64,000 bases of DNA from Mangrovihabitans endophyticus (GTDB taxonomy: Bacteria; Actinomycetota; Actinomycetes; Mycobacteriales; Micromonosporaceae). Shown piece after piece: positions 1 to 8,807 of the stretch (position 1 is its first letter; the number at the start of each line of letters is the position of its first letter). The stretch lies in NCBI RefSeq assembly GCF_014646155.1, contig NZ_BMMX01000001.1, positions 917,720 to 981,719 of the forward strand, given 5' to 3'. The position numbers were made by a program, and so were the translations under genes. A model generated the notes under the pieces. The model searched no databases, had not been told where the DNA came from, and worked only from the letters and a program-made list of their open reading frames with translations.

Positions 1-1
1 C

Positions 2-2575
2 GCGTTACGCTTCGCCGGCCAGGCGACCGAGCACCACGAGACGCTGACCCACCGCGGCGGTGGGTACGAGTTGCGGGCCGACCCCGAGCAGGTCGACCTG
101 CACCGGCTGCGCCGGCTGGCGGAACGAGCGCGCCGGCTCACGACCGACGCGGCGGCCCGGGCCCGGTTGCTGCGCGAGGCGGTCGGATTGTGGCGGGGTG
201 AGCCGCTGGCCGGCCTGACCGGCGAATGGACCAGCCGGGTGCGCTCGGCTTGGCAGCACGAGCGTCTGGGCGTCTTCGCCGACTGGGCGTGGGCCGAGCT
301 GGAACTGGGCAACGCCGCCTCGGTGCTGTCCGTGCTGACCGAGCTCACCGAGGACTACCCGCTCGTCGAGTCGATCGCCGCCGCCCACGTCCGGGCCCTG
401 CATGCGGTCGGTCGCACGGCCGAGGCGATCGACCGCTACATGCGTATTCGCGCGCGGCTGGCCGACGAACTCGGTGTGAGCCCCGGCGACGACCTGTTGC
501 GGGCCCACCGCATCGTGGTGCGTGAGACCGCCTCCACCGGATCCGTCGCCGCGGCGCGGCCGGGCGGGGTCGACGGCGTACCGGCGCAGCTTCCGCTCGC
601 CGTGCGGGGCTTCGTCGGCCGCCGAGCCCAACTCACCAGGATGGACACGATGCTCGACGGCCGGGCCGGCACCACCGCGGTGATGATCGTCCGCGGCACC
701 GCGGGCATCGGCAAGACGGCCCTCGCGGTGCACTGGGCGCACCAGGTCGCCGACCGCTTCCCGGACGGTCAACTCTACGTCAACCTGCGCGGCTTCGACC
801 CGGTCGTGCCGAGGGTGGAGCCGGACGACGCGATCCGCCGGCTCCTCCTCGCGCTGAACGTGCCGGCTCACCGGATCCCGGCCGATCCGGACGCCAGCGC
901 GGCGCTGTATCGCGCCGAACTCGCCCGCCGCCGGATGGTGATTCTGCTCGACAACGCCCGCGACGAAAGTCAGGTGCGACCGCTGCTGCCCGGCCCGTCC
1001 GGCTGCGTCGTGGTGGTGACCAGCAGGGAGGCGCTGACCGGCCTGGTCGCCGCCGAGGGTGCGGACACGCTCGGCCTGGACGTGCTCAGCACCGACGACG
1101 GGGCGCAGATGCTCGGCGGCAGGCTGGGGCCGGAGCGGCTGATCGGCGAATGGCGGGCCGCCTCCGAGATCATCGAAAGCTGTGCGGGGCTGCCGCTCGC
1201 CCTGGCCGTCGCGGCGGCCCGCGCCGCCGCGCGTCCGCAATCGCCGCTGTCCGATCTCGCGGACGAACTGGGGCGGGCACGCAACCTGCTGGATGTGCTG
1301 GCCGGCAACGATCCGCACACCGATCTACGGGCCGTGCTGGCCAACTCCTATCTGGCCCTGTCGGCGCCCGGACGGCGCATGTTCCGGCTCCTCGGCCTGC
1401 ACCCCGGCGCCGACATCACGGCCCCCGCAGCGGCCAGCCTCGCCGCCCTGCCGCTGCCCCAGGCGTCCGCCCTGCTGGCCGAACTGGCCGCGGCCTCGCT
1501 GCTGCGCGAACACCCCGCCGGGCGCTTCGCCTGCCACGACCTGCTCCGCGCGTACGCCTCCGAACTCGCGGTCACCATGGACCCGGACCACCATGAGGCG
1601 CTCCTGCGCGTCCTCGATCACTACCTGCACACCGCGCATGCGGCCGGTCGCCGGCTGTCGCCGCGCCGCGATCCGATGCCCTTGGATCCCCCTCGCCCGG
1701 GTACCACGCCGGGCTTCTTCACCGACGTCAGCGAGGCCGACGACTGGTTCGCCGCCGAGCGCGCCACCCTGCTGGCCGCCGTCGAGCGGGCCTCGGCGGC
1801 CGGGCTCGACCGCCTGGCCTGGCAGCTCGCCGGGACACTGCAGACCTACCTGGGCAGCCACCGGCAGTGGGCCGATCTCGCCGCGGTCACCGGCGCCGGC
1901 CTGGCCGCGGCGGTCCGGCTGGGCGACCCCGCGATGCAGGCACGCGCCCGCCGGCAACTGGGCCGCACCTGGACCCGGCTGGGCCGGTTCGACGACGCCG
2001 AGCGCGAGCTAACACACGGCCTGGACCAGTACGGGACACTCGGCGACCTGGCCGGGCAGGCACACGCCCATCACCACCTGAGTCACCTCTTCCAACGGCG
2101 TGACCGGCTCGACCACGCCCTCGACCATGCCCAGCAGGCGCTCGACCTCTATCGCAAGGCGGGCGACCGCGGCGGTGAGGCGCGGGCGCTCACCGCGATC
2201 GGCTGGTTCACCGCGCGAATCGGCGACCATCGGCCGGCACTGGCGGCCGGCCGGGAAGCGCTGGAGCTGTTCCGGGAGCTGGACGACCGCCCGGGCGAGG
2301 CCGGAGCGTGGGGCGCCATCGGTTTCGCGCACCGCGGCCTCGGCGACGACGCGGCGGCCGTCGGCGACTACCGCCGGGCGCTGGCCCTGTTCCGGCAGCT
2401 CGGCAACCGCTACCACGAAGCGGACACGCTGACCCGGCTGGGCGACGCGCAGCGGACGGCGGGCGACCCGGCGGGCGCCCGCGAGACGTGGCGGCAGGCC
2501 CTGGTCATCCTCGGCGACCTGCGGCACCCGGACCGGCATCAGGTGCGGGCCCGCCTGGACGACACCGCACCCTGA
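2..2575 (+). CDS. AfsR/SARP-type transcriptional regulator, 5'-truncated
   Basis: The reading frame is open from the first bases of the window, so the start and probably the DNA-binding winged helix lie upstream; 857 residues are visible. The first residues (GGGYEL.ADPEQVD) match the junction leading into a bacterial transcriptional activation (BTAD) domain, which fills roughly the first 180 residues. An NB-ARC ATPase follows, with Walker A GTAGIGKTAL (codons near 694-723) and Walker B VILLDNA. The C-terminal third (from about 1850) is a series of TPR repeats. This is the AfsR/SARP-NB-ARC-TPR architecture of actinomycete pathway activators. A TTG at 71 is not needed as a start because the frame continues upstream in family-like sequence. 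Its targets cannot be inferred from the window. Confidence 0.9.
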   Translation, partial: ALRFAGQATEHHETLTHRGGGYELRADPEQVDLHRLRRLAERARRLTTDAAARARLLREAVGLWRGEPLAGLTGEWTSRVRSAWQHERLGVFADWAWAELELGNAASVLSVLTELTEDYPLVESIAAAHVRALHAVGRTAEAIDRYMRIRARLADELGVSPGDDLLRAHRIVVRETASTGSVAAARPGGVDGVPAQLPLAVRGFVGRRAQLTRMDTMLDGRAGTTAVMIVRGTAGIGKTALAVHWAHQVADRFPDGQLYVNLRGFDPVVPRVEPDDAIRRLLLALNVPAHRIPADPDASAALYRAELARRRMVILLDNARDESQVRPLLPGPSGCVVVVTSREALTGLVAAEGADTLGLDVLSTDDGAQMLGGRLGPERLIGEWRAASEIIESCAGLPLALAVAAARAAARPQSPLSDLADELGRARNLLDVLAGNDPHTDLRAVLANSYLALSAPGRRMFRLLGLHPGADITAPAAASLAALPLPQASALLAELAAASLLREHPAGRFACHDLLRAYASELAVTMDPDHHEALLRVLDHYLHTAHAAGRRLSPRRDPMPLDPPRPGTTPGFFTDVSEADDWFAAERATLLAAVERASAAGLDRLAWQLAGTLQTYLGSHRQWADLAAVTGAGLAAAVRLGDPAMQARARRQLGRTWTRLGRFDDAERELTHGLDQYGTLGDLAGQAHAHHHLSHLFQRRDRLDHALDHAQQALDLYRKAGDRGGEARALTAIGWFTARIGDHRPALAAGREALELFRELDDRPGEAGAWGAIGFAHRGLGDDAAAVGDYRRALALFRQLGNRYHEADTLTRLGDAQRTAGDPAGARETWRQALVILGDLRHPDRHQVRARLDDTAP

Positions 2576-2612
2576 GCCGGACTCCGCAATGCCACGACCG
2601 GGCCGGCACGAC

Positions 2613-3620
2613 CTAGGTGTCCAGGCGCTCGACTCCGGCCGGCATCCCGGTGCCTGTCGCCTGCGGGCGCGGCGGGCCGTCCGGCGGCCCCGGCAGGTGC
2701 GCGCCGCCCGGACCGGGACGCCCCGGCGACCGTGCCGGGCCGACCGTGGCCACCGGCATCGGCGCCGGTGGATGCGCGCCCTCAGCCGGCAGCAGCGCGG
2801 TGAAGGCGGCCCATGGCATCCGGTCCACCCGGTCGGTGTCGCCGGTCTCGGCGATGCAGTGGTAGGCCAGCGAGGCCGCCCGCATCGCGGCAAGCACGGC
2901 GGTGAGCGGATGCAGCACGAGCCGCACGCCGAGCGCGGCCAGCTCCTCGTCGGCCCAGCGTCGCGCGGGTCCGGCGCTCTCCGAGCGGAGCAGCACCAGA
3001 GGCACGCCCGGCAGCGCCGCCTGCAGCCTGCCCAGATGCTCGGGATCGTCGACCCCGGCGGGCAGGATCGCGTCGGCGCCCGCCGCCGCGTACGCGCGGC
3101 AGCGCAGCACCGTCTCGGCCAGCCCGTCCGCCGGATAGGCGTCGGTGCGCGCGATGACGGCGATGTCCGGCGCCTGGCCGGTGAGCGCGGAGATCCGCTC
3201 GGCGGCCGGGCGGGGTTCCACGAGAGGCGCCCCGGCCACGCCCCGCCGGTCGCCGGGTGTCGGCGCGCCCTGCCGGTCGCCGAGCACCAGCGCGCCGATG
3301 CCGGCCCGCTGATAGGCCAGGGCGGTCCACACCGCGCTGCTCGGCCCCTCGTAGCCGATGTCGGCATCGGCCAGCAGCGGTACCCCGTCCAGGGCCGGGC
3401 CGAGGGTGGCGGCGCGGTCGGCGATCTGGGTGGCCGGGGCGACACCGAGGTCGGGCCGGCCGAGCATGGTGGCCGCGACGGCGGCGCCGGACAGCAACAC
3501 GGCCTGATGCCCGGCCTGCACCGCGAGCCGGGCACTGGCCGGGTCCCAGACGCCCGGCACATGGGTGAGCCGGCCGGCGCCGAGCAGCGCGCGCACCGCG
3601 GACGCCGGAGCAGAAGTCAT
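2613..3620 (-). CDS. Isocitrate lyase/PEP mutase-family protein
   Basis: 335 aa from an ATG at 3620, the point where family similarity begins; upstream sequence in the same frame is Arg-rich and non-family. Seen: the N-terminal VPGVWDPASARL.. and SGAAVAATMLG segments and the metal-site motif DADIGYEG. This places it in the PEP mutase/isocitrate lyase superfamily of TIM-barrel C-C or P-C bond enzymes (PF13714-like). The lyase KKCGH loop is absent, and the usual IEDQ-type acidic residue after it is replaced (LVLGDRQG), so the exact reaction is unclear. The last 60 residues are Pro/Gly/Arg rich. It converges on the upstream regulator with a gap of 37 bp. Confidence 0.75.
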   Translation of the reverse strand: MTSAPASAVRALLGAGRLTHVPGVWDPASARLAVQAGHQAVLLSGAAVAATMLGRPDLGVAPATQIADRAATLGPALDGVPLLADADIGYEGPSSAVWTALAYQRAGIGALVLGDRQGAPTPGDRRGVAGAPLVEPRPAAERISALTGQAPDIAVIARTDAYPADGLAETVLRCRAYAAAGADAILPAGVDDPEHLGRLQAALPGVPLVLLRSESAGPARRWADEELAALGVRLVLHPLTAVLAAMRAASLAYHCIAETGDTDRVDRMPWAAFTALLPAEGAHPPAPMPVATVGPARSPGRPGPGGAHLPGPPDGPPRPQATGTGMPAGVERLDT

Positions 3621-3734
3621 CCGCAGATCATGCCGGGTCCGCCGGGGCCTGGCGACGCCGGGTGCATCGGGTCGTCGACGCCCGCGGCCACGCCGTTGTC
3701 TACGACCGGGACGTTGATTTGCGGCGTCGCCGCG

Positions 3735-3747
3735 ACTACTGCGTAGT
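3735..3747. promoter_or_regulatory. Inverted repeat ACTAC-tgc-GTAGT, candidate autoregulatory operator
   Basis: A perfect 5-bp-arm inverted repeat ends 11 bp before the antitoxin ATG at 3759. RHH antitoxins usually bind short palindromes over their own promoter, so this is a candidate operator. Arms this short can occur by chance. Confidence 0.4.
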
Positions 3748-3758
3748 AAAGTGTGCTC

Positions 3759-4208
3759 ATGACTGCTCCACGTTCGGTCCGGTTTGACGAAGGAGTGCTG
3801 TCCCGGCTCGACCGTTACGTCCGGGAACACCCTGGATCGTCATCGTCATCGGTCGCCAACATGTTTGTCGACGAGGCCTTGCGGTCCCATGAGCATCCAG
3901 GTGTCATCTTCCGTTCCGGACCCACGGGCCGGAGGGCGGCGTTGTCCGGCGGACCAGACGTCTGGGAGGTCATCACGGCGTTGAACGCCATCCGTGAGGA
4001 AAGCCCGCAAGCCAGCCAGACCGCACTGCTCGGCGAGCTTGGCGACGTCACGGGTCTGAGTGCCGCTCAGGTCAGCGCTGCGCTGCGGTACTACGCGGCT
4101 TACCCCGGCGAGGTTGAGGAGCGCATCGCCCTCAACGAGGAAGTCGCGGAGCGGGAGGAGCAGCTATGGGCAGCGCAACAGAAGCTTCTGCAGAAGCCGA
4201 TGACCTGA
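3759..4208 (+). CDS. Antitoxin: RHH-like N-terminus with DUF433-like C-terminus
   Basis: 149 aa. The start is the ATG at 3759; a GTG two codons earlier is in frame but less likely. Residues 1-40 (SVRFDEGVLSRLDRYV) look like a ribbon-helix-helix DNA-binding strand and helix. The middle and end (HPGVIFRSGPTGRRAAL, then LSAAQVSAALRYYAAYP) match the DUF433 pattern, an antitoxin family that usually partners DUF5615 PIN-like toxins. The next gene, overlapping by 43 bp, is such a toxin. It should bind and neutralise the toxin and repress the operon. The C-terminus is a charged helix (EEVAEREEQLW). Confidence 0.75.
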   Translation: MTAPRSVRFDEGVLSRLDRYVREHPGSSSSSVANMFVDEALRSHEHPGVIFRSGPTGRRAALSGGPDVWEVITALNAIREESPQASQTALLGELGDVTGLSAAQVSAALRYYAAYPGEVEERIALNEEVAEREEQLWAAQQKLLQKPMT

Positions 4209-4555
4209 CGGGCATTCTGCTGGACGAGATGTACCCTCCCAGACTCGCCCGGCTTCTGCGCGATTCCGGTCATGATGTGGTGGCCGTCCTTGATGTCGAG
4301 GTGGGCCTGGCCTCGAAATCGGACAGCGACGTGCTGGCTTGGGCAACGCGCAACAACCGTTGTGTCGTCACTGAAAATGCCGGCGATTTCGCTCGGATGG
4401 CGCAGCACGGACTCAGCCACGCCGGCATCGTCCTCGTATCCGGACGACGCTTTCCCCGTACGGCCTCCGGGCTGCAGCGGCTTGCGAAAGCGCTGGACGC
4501 GTTCCTGTCGGGCGGTCACATGCCCGGCCGTGACGCAGTGACCTGGTTGCAGTGA
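4166..4555 (+). CDS. DUF5615 PIN-like toxin
   Basis: 129 aa, overlapping the antitoxin by 43 bp in another frame. The core ILLDEMYPPRLARLLR...GHDV, then KSDSDVLAWA and CVVTENAGDF, carries the spaced acidic residues of the Mut7-C/DUF5615 PIN-like nuclease family. These are presumed metal-dependent RNases, but catalysis has been shown for few members. The ATG at 4166 has no strong ribosome site, consistent with translational coupling. The overlap makes the pair a toxin-antitoxin module by position and by family. The RNA target is unknown. Confidence 0.75.
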   Translation: MGSATEASAEADDLTGILLDEMYPPRLARLLRDSGHDVVAVLDVEVGLASKSDSDVLAWATRNNRCVVTENAGDFARMAQHGLSHAGIVLVSGRRFPRTASGLQRLAKALDAFLSGGHMPGRDAVTWLQ

Positions 4556-4560
4556 ATCTT

Positions 4561-5376
4561 TCACGGCTCAGGGTGGCGGGACTCGATCGCCGCGTCGAGA
4601 TCCTGGAAAAACGCTTCCGGGACCGGACGTCCACCGCGGGCGGCTAGCTGCTGCCAATGGCGCCGTCCGTGACGCCAAGCAGCGCCGATGGCCCTGGTCA
4701 GGGTCTCCGGATCGGCGGCCGTTGTGGTTTCGTGAAGGGCTTCGGCGACATCGCCCGGCAGGTCCGTCTCCGCGCTTCGCGACGGCGTGAGCCAATGCTG
4801 CGTACGGCCCTCGGCCAGCCGCGCCATCCAGAGCAGGTGCCGCTGCGCGTGGGTTAGGGCATCGACGGCACGCAGGAGTTCGCCGCGGCGGGCTACATGG
4901 TGCGCCAGGACGAGCCAGTTGGCGAATCTCCCGCAGAGCTCCTCGACCTCGTCGGGAGCGGCCGGAAGCTTCGGCCGTGCGGGCAGGGATTCCAGGGCGC
5001 GCCGCAGTTCCCCGGTGCGATCCAGAATGATCATCCGCTCCGCCGGGGCGCCGCGGGCCGGCCACGCGCCCACCGACGCGATGTCGCCGGCGGTGGCGAA
5101 GTGGAATTCGCCGCGGATCAGTGCCGGGAAGAACGCCACGTGGGCGCCGAATTCGTTGACGACAGCGAACCGTATCGCGCCCACGTCGTCCAGCCACGCG
5201 CGCCGGTCCAGCGTCGCGGCGCAGCGGGATTCGATGAAGAGCCAGAACTCGATGTCGCTGTGGGCGTCCGCCTCGCCCTGGGCGAACGACCCGTAGGTGA
5301 GTGCCGCGACAAGCCGCTGGTCGGCACGGCACATCTGCCCGACGCGGCGAATCAGTCGTTCCTGGGCCAGCACCAC
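4561..5376 (-). CDS. Lincosamide nucleotidyltransferase-like protein (Lnu(B)/Lnu(F) type)
   Basis: 271 aa from a GTG at 5376. Seen: the nucleotidyltransferase signature GSFAQGEADAHSDIEF (residues 29-44, with the catalytic acidic pair D41/E43), and LIRGEFHF further on. Order and spacing recall the LinB/Lnu(F) family, whose members adenylylate lincosamide antibiotics using ATP. Length fits (about 270 aa). The C-terminal helical domain (FANWLVLAHHVARRGE.., LTHAQRHLLWMARL) also fits. No lincosamide pathway is visible here, so the natural substrate may differ. Base composition is like the neighbours, with no sign of recent transfer. Confidence 0.72.
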   Translation of the reverse strand: MVLAQERLIRRVGQMCRADQRLVAALTYGSFAQGEADAHSDIEFWLFIESRCAATLDRRAWLDDVGAIRFAVVNEFGAHVAFFPALIRGEFHFATAGDIASVGAWPARGAPAERMIILDRTGELRRALESLPARPKLPAAPDEVEELCGRFANWLVLAHHVARRGELLRAVDALTHAQRHLLWMARLAEGRTQHWLTPSRSAETDLPGDVAEALHETTTAADPETLTRAIGAAWRHGRRHWQQLAARGGRPVPEAFFQDLDAAIESRHPEP

Positions 5377-5415
5377 GTCACCGTATCCGTGCGCGACAGC
5401 GGCCAGCCGCGCCGG

Positions 5416-5988
5416 TCATGCGTGGCGGGCCAGCGCTTCCGGGGTGTCGACGTCGAAGTCGTCCGCCACGTCCGCCACGTCGACCACGGTCAGCTCGCCG
5501 GCATGCCGCCGCAGGTAGTCGCGGGCGCCGTGGTCACCGGATGCGGACGCGGCCACCGCAGCCCAGTGGTCGCGGCCGAGCAGCACCGGATGGCCGCGCC
5601 GGGGCCCGTAGCCACCCATCGCGAGCGCGCCGGGGCCGGCGTGCGCGGCGACGCGGCGGACTGCTTCCGGCGTCACCCCGGGCATGTCGACCAGCAGCAT
5701 CAGTGCCGCGCCGGCCGACGTGCCGGCCAGCGCGGCCAGACCGGCCCGCAGCGACGAGGCGACCCCGGTGGCCCAGTCCGGGTTGTCGACGAACGTCAGC
5801 TCGGGCGCGGCGGCACGCACCCGTGCGGCCTCCGCGCCGACCACCACGACGGTGCGGGCGCATCCCCCGGCGTGGGCGACCTGCGCCGCGTGCCGCACGA
5901 GCGGCCGGCCACGGTAGGGCGCGAGCGCCTTGGCCATGCCGAACCGCCGTCCACCGCCGGCCGCGAGCACCACCGCGACTACATCCAT
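5416..5988 (-). CDS. MobA-like nucleotidyltransferase (molybdenum cofactor maturation type)
   Basis: 190 aa from the ATG at 5988, which places the nucleotide-binding motif at residue 7 as usual; an in-frame ATG at 6009 would add seven residues. Seen: VVLAAGGGRRFGMAKAL (NTP-transferase loop), MLLVDMPGVTPE (metal-binding D) and RRGHPVLLGRDHW. These fit the MobA/MocA family that transfers CMP or GMP to molybdopterin for xanthine-dehydrogenase or CO-dehydrogenase-type enzymes. It is divergent from xdhC at 6123, a functional match. No molybdoenzyme structural genes are in the window. Confidence 0.82.
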   Translation of the reverse strand: MDVVAVVLAAGGGRRFGMAKALAPYRGRPLVRHAAQVAHAGGCARTVVVVGAEAARVRAAAPELTFVDNPDWATGVASSLRAGLAALAGTSAGAALMLLVDMPGVTPEAVRRVAAHAGPGALAMGGYGPRRGHPVLLGRDHWAAVAASASGDHGARDYLRRHAGELTVVDVADVADDFDVDTPEALARHA

Positions 5989-6122
5989 GCCGGGGCCGTC
6001 CGCGTCCATGCCCGGAGCGTACGCGCGGCCGGTCCGGTACGCGCGGCGGCGGCGCCGGGCCCGGTGGCCGCGTACTGTTGACCTATCCGCGTTCTGGTGC
6101 CGACATCATGAGGAAAGCAGCG

Positions 6123-7226
6123 ATGCGTGACGTCCTCGAATCGATTCTCGACTGGTACGACGGCGGTGAGACCTTCGGGTTGGCGACGGTGGTCAACACC
6201 TTTCGCAGCGCGCCGCGGCAGCCGGGCGCGGCGATGGCCGTCTCGGCCCGGGGCGAAGTGGTCGGCAGCGTCTCCGGAGGATGTGTCGAGGGCGCCGTCT
6301 TCGAGGTCGCCCGCCAGGCGATCGACACCGGAAAGGCGTTTTTCGAGGAGTACGGCTACAGCGACGATGATGCGTTCGCGGTCGGACTCACGTGTGGCGG
6401 CATCGTGCACGTCTTCGTGGAAGCGGTGAACCGGCGGACATTTCCCGAATTGCCGGAGATCGCCGACTCGGTCAAGCGCCATGAGCCGGTCGCCGTCGCC
6501 ACCGTCACCAGCGACGGTCCGACCCGGGGCGCGCGCCGGGTGATCTGGGGTGATCACACCTCCGGCTCGCTCGGCTCGTCCGGGCTGGACTACGCGATCG
6601 ACGACGACGCGCGCGGGATGCTCGCTCAGGGCCGCACCGGGCAGCGGCACTACGGCGCCCACGGCCAGCGCCGCAGGGATGAGGTCGCGGTCTTCGTGCA
6701 GTCCTTCGCACCGCCGCCGCGGATGATCGTGTTCGGCGCGATCGACTTCGCCGCCGCGGTCGCCCGGGTCGGCAAGTTCCTCGGCTACTTCGTCACGGTG
6801 TGCGACGCCCGCGGCGTGTTCGCCACCGCCAAGCGCTTCCCCGACGCGGACGAGGTGGTGGTCCGCTGGCCGCACCAATACCTCGACGAGATCACCGTCG
6901 ACGAGCGGACCGCGATCTGCGTGCTCACCCACGACCCGAAGTTTGACGTGCCGCTGCTTGAGGTCGCCCTGCGCACGCCGGCCGGGTACGTCGGCGCGAT
7001 GGGCAGCCGCCGTACGCACGAGGACCGCGCCGCGAAACTGCGCGCGGCGGGCGTCACCGAGGAGCAACTGGCGCGCCTGCATTCGCCCATCGGGCTCGAC
7101 CTGCACGCCCGTACGCCGGAAGAGACGGCGGTCTCCATCGCCGCCGAGCTGATCCAGGAACGCTGGGGCGGCTCCGGGCGGCCGTTGACCGGGACACGGG
7201 GCCGCATCCACGGTCCGGCGCACTGA
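6123..7226 (+). CDS. xdhC: XdhC/CoxI-family protein
   Basis: 367 aa. The ATG at 6123 is chosen because AGGAAAG lies 5 bp upstream (6111-6117); the ATG at 6108 lacks a site. The N-terminal XdhC_CoxI domain (FGLATVVNTFRSAPRQPG.., SGGCVEG) is followed by a C-terminal Rossmann domain (VFGAIDFAAAVARVGKFLG; GAMGSRRTHEDR; G.DL.ARTPEETA). XdhC proteins bind the molybdenum cofactor and aid its sulfuration and insertion into xanthine-dehydrogenase-like enzymes. The Rossmann motif has GAIDFAAA where GxGxxA is common, a small deviation. It is divergent from the MobA-like gene with a shared 134-bp promoter region. Confidence 0.87.
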   Translation: MRDVLESILDWYDGGETFGLATVVNTFRSAPRQPGAAMAVSARGEVVGSVSGGCVEGAVFEVARQAIDTGKAFFEEYGYSDDDAFAVGLTCGGIVHVFVEAVNRRTFPELPEIADSVKRHEPVAVATVTSDGPTRGARRVIWGDHTSGSLGSSGLDYAIDDDARGMLAQGRTGQRHYGAHGQRRRDEVAVFVQSFAPPPRMIVFGAIDFAAAVARVGKFLGYFVTVCDARGVFATAKRFPDADEVVVRWPHQYLDEITVDERTAICVLTHDPKFDVPLLEVALRTPAGYVGAMGSRRTHEDRAAKLRAAGVTEEQLARLHSPIGLDLHARTPEETAVSIAAELIQERWGGSGRPLTGTRGRIHGPAH

Positions 7227-7250
7227 ACGACGCGAGCGGGGGACAGGCTC

Positions 7251-8012
7251 ATGGGGATCGACTGGACGCAGTGGCTGCGGCGCTGGGACGCGCAGCAGCA
7301 GGGGTACGTGCCCGAGCGTGAAGCCCGCTTCACGGCCATGTTCGACGTGGTGGCGCAGTTGCTGCCGGCCTCGTTCGTGGCCGTGGACCTGGCCTGCGGC
7401 CCGGGGTCACTCAGTCAACGCCTGCTGAGCCGTTTCCCGCAGGCTCGGGTGATCGCGATGGACATGGACCCGGTGATGCTGGCCGTCGGCCGGGGCGCGC
7501 TCGGCACGGTGGACGGCCGGCTGCAATGGGCGCGGGCCGACCTGGCCTCGCCCACGTGGCGGGAGGCGGTGGGCGAGACACCGGTCGACGTGGTGCTCAG
7601 CAGCACCGCGATGCACTGGCTGCCGCTGGAGTCGCTGGCCCGCCTCTACCGGGACCTCGGCGGGCTGCTGCGGCCGGGCGGTCTCTTCCTGAACGCCGAC
7701 CACATGACCTTCGGGTCCAGGCATCCGACGTTCGCGCGGCTCGACGGGCAGGCCCGCGACGGACAGTGGACGGATGCCGCGTTCGCCGCGCGCGGCGCCG
7801 AGACCTCGGAACAGTGGTGGACGGCGCTGGCCGCGGAGCCCGAACTCGCGCCGCTGTTCGCCGAGCGCGCCGAGCTGTACGCCGGCAAGCAGCGGCCGGA
7901 GGCACAGCCCGGCTTCGACACCCATCGTGCGCTGCTCGACGAGGCCGGTTTCCGCGAGTCGGGCACCATCTGGCAGGTGCTGTCGGACCGGGTGCTCCTG
8001 GCGGTGCGTTAG
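7251..8012 (+). CDS. Class I SAM-dependent methyltransferase
   Basis: 253 aa. Seen: motif I VAVDLACGPGSLSQRLL, motif II-like VIAMDMDPVML, and DVVLSSTAMHWLPLE followed by LRPGGLFLNADHM, all typical of the class I Rossmann-fold methyltransferases that act on small molecules. It starts 24 bp after xdhC in the same direction and may share its transcript, although no functional link is obvious. The substrate is not predictable. It converges on the SDR gene with a gap of 13 bp. Confidence 0.85.
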   Translation: MGIDWTQWLRRWDAQQQGYVPEREARFTAMFDVVAQLLPASFVAVDLACGPGSLSQRLLSRFPQARVIAMDMDPVMLAVGRGALGTVDGRLQWARADLASPTWREAVGETPVDVVLSSTAMHWLPLESLARLYRDLGGLLRPGGLFLNADHMTFGSRHPTFARLDGQARDGQWTDAAFAARGAETSEQWWTALAAEPELAPLFAERAELYAGKQRPEAQPGFDTHRALLDEAGFRESGTIWQVLSDRVLLAVR

Positions 8013-8025
8013 GCGGCGGCCCGGT

Positions 8026-8751
8026 TCACCACGGGACGACGCCGGCATCCTCGAAGAAGCCGCCGGTCGGGCCGTCATCGGGCAGCGTCGCGAGCCGCAC
8101 CGCGATCGCCGCGCCCTGTTCGGGGGTCCGCACGCCGCGGAAACCGTTCAGGTCGGTCGCGGTGTATCCGGGGCAGGCCGCGTTGATCAGAATCGGGGTG
8201 TCGTGTAGCTCCTTGGCGTACTGGACGGTGACGGCGTTCAGGAAGGTCTTCGAGGCCGCGTAGGCGGCGGAGATCGGGCCGGTCTCGCCGTGCGGGTCGG
8301 TCTGCCGCGTCAGCGAGCCGACGCTGCTGGACATGTTGACGATGCGCGGCGCCGCCGAGCGGCGCAGCAGCGGCAGCATCGCGTTGGTCACCCGGATGAC
8401 GCCGATGACGTTGGTCTCCACCGCGACCCGCACGGTCGCCGGGGCCACCGCGGTGGGTTCCTGCGGCATGCCTCCGGTCACGCCGGCGTTGTTGACCAGA
8501 ACGTCCAGGCGCCCGGCCTGCTGATCGATCAACGCCGCGGCGGCGGTGACGCCGGCGTCGTCGGTCACGTCGAGCGGCACCCCGAACGCGTCCGCGCCGC
8601 CGGCGCGCAGCTTCGCCACCGCCGCCTCCCGGCGCTGGTCGTCGCGGGCGCCGATGCCGACGCGCCAGCCGAGGCCGCCGAGCGCCGCCGCGATCTCGTA
8701 TCCGATGCCCTTGTTCGCGCCGGTGACCAGCGCGATCGTCTGTTCGCTCAT
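8026..8751 (-). CDS. Short-chain dehydrogenase/reductase
   Basis: 241 aa from ATG at 8751. Classical SDR signatures are present: TGANKGIGYEIA (cofactor loop), NNAG (DVLVNNAGVTGG), the Ser of VNMSSSVGSL, the catalytic YAASK (Y-x3-K), and the PG motif ACPGYTATDLNGF. The pattern resembles carbonyl-reductase-like SDRs using NADPH. It is divergently transcribed from the LysR regulator with a 100-bp intergenic region that carries a LysR-type palindrome, so it is the likely target of that regulator. Confidence 0.88.
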   Translation of the reverse strand: MSEQTIALVTGANKGIGYEIAAALGGLGWRVGIGARDDQRREAAVAKLRAGGADAFGVPLDVTDDAGVTAAAALIDQQAGRLDVLVNNAGVTGGMPQEPTAVAPATVRVAVETNVIGVIRVTNAMLPLLRRSAAPRIVNMSSSVGSLTRQTDPHGETGPISAAYAASKTFLNAVTVQYAKELHDTPILINAACPGYTATDLNGFRGVRTPEQGAAIAVRLATLPDDGPTGGFFEDAGVVPW

Positions 8752-8807
8752 GTCTGCGATCCTGACCCGCTCGCCGGTGTCCCACCAACACCGTCTGGGT
8801 AGGCAGC

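Noticed and set aside
2576..2612. Rho-independent terminators at convergent gene ends (also 4556-4560, 8013-8025, 9701-9702, 36825-36839)
   Set aside because: The gaps are too short and no stem followed by a T tract is visible.
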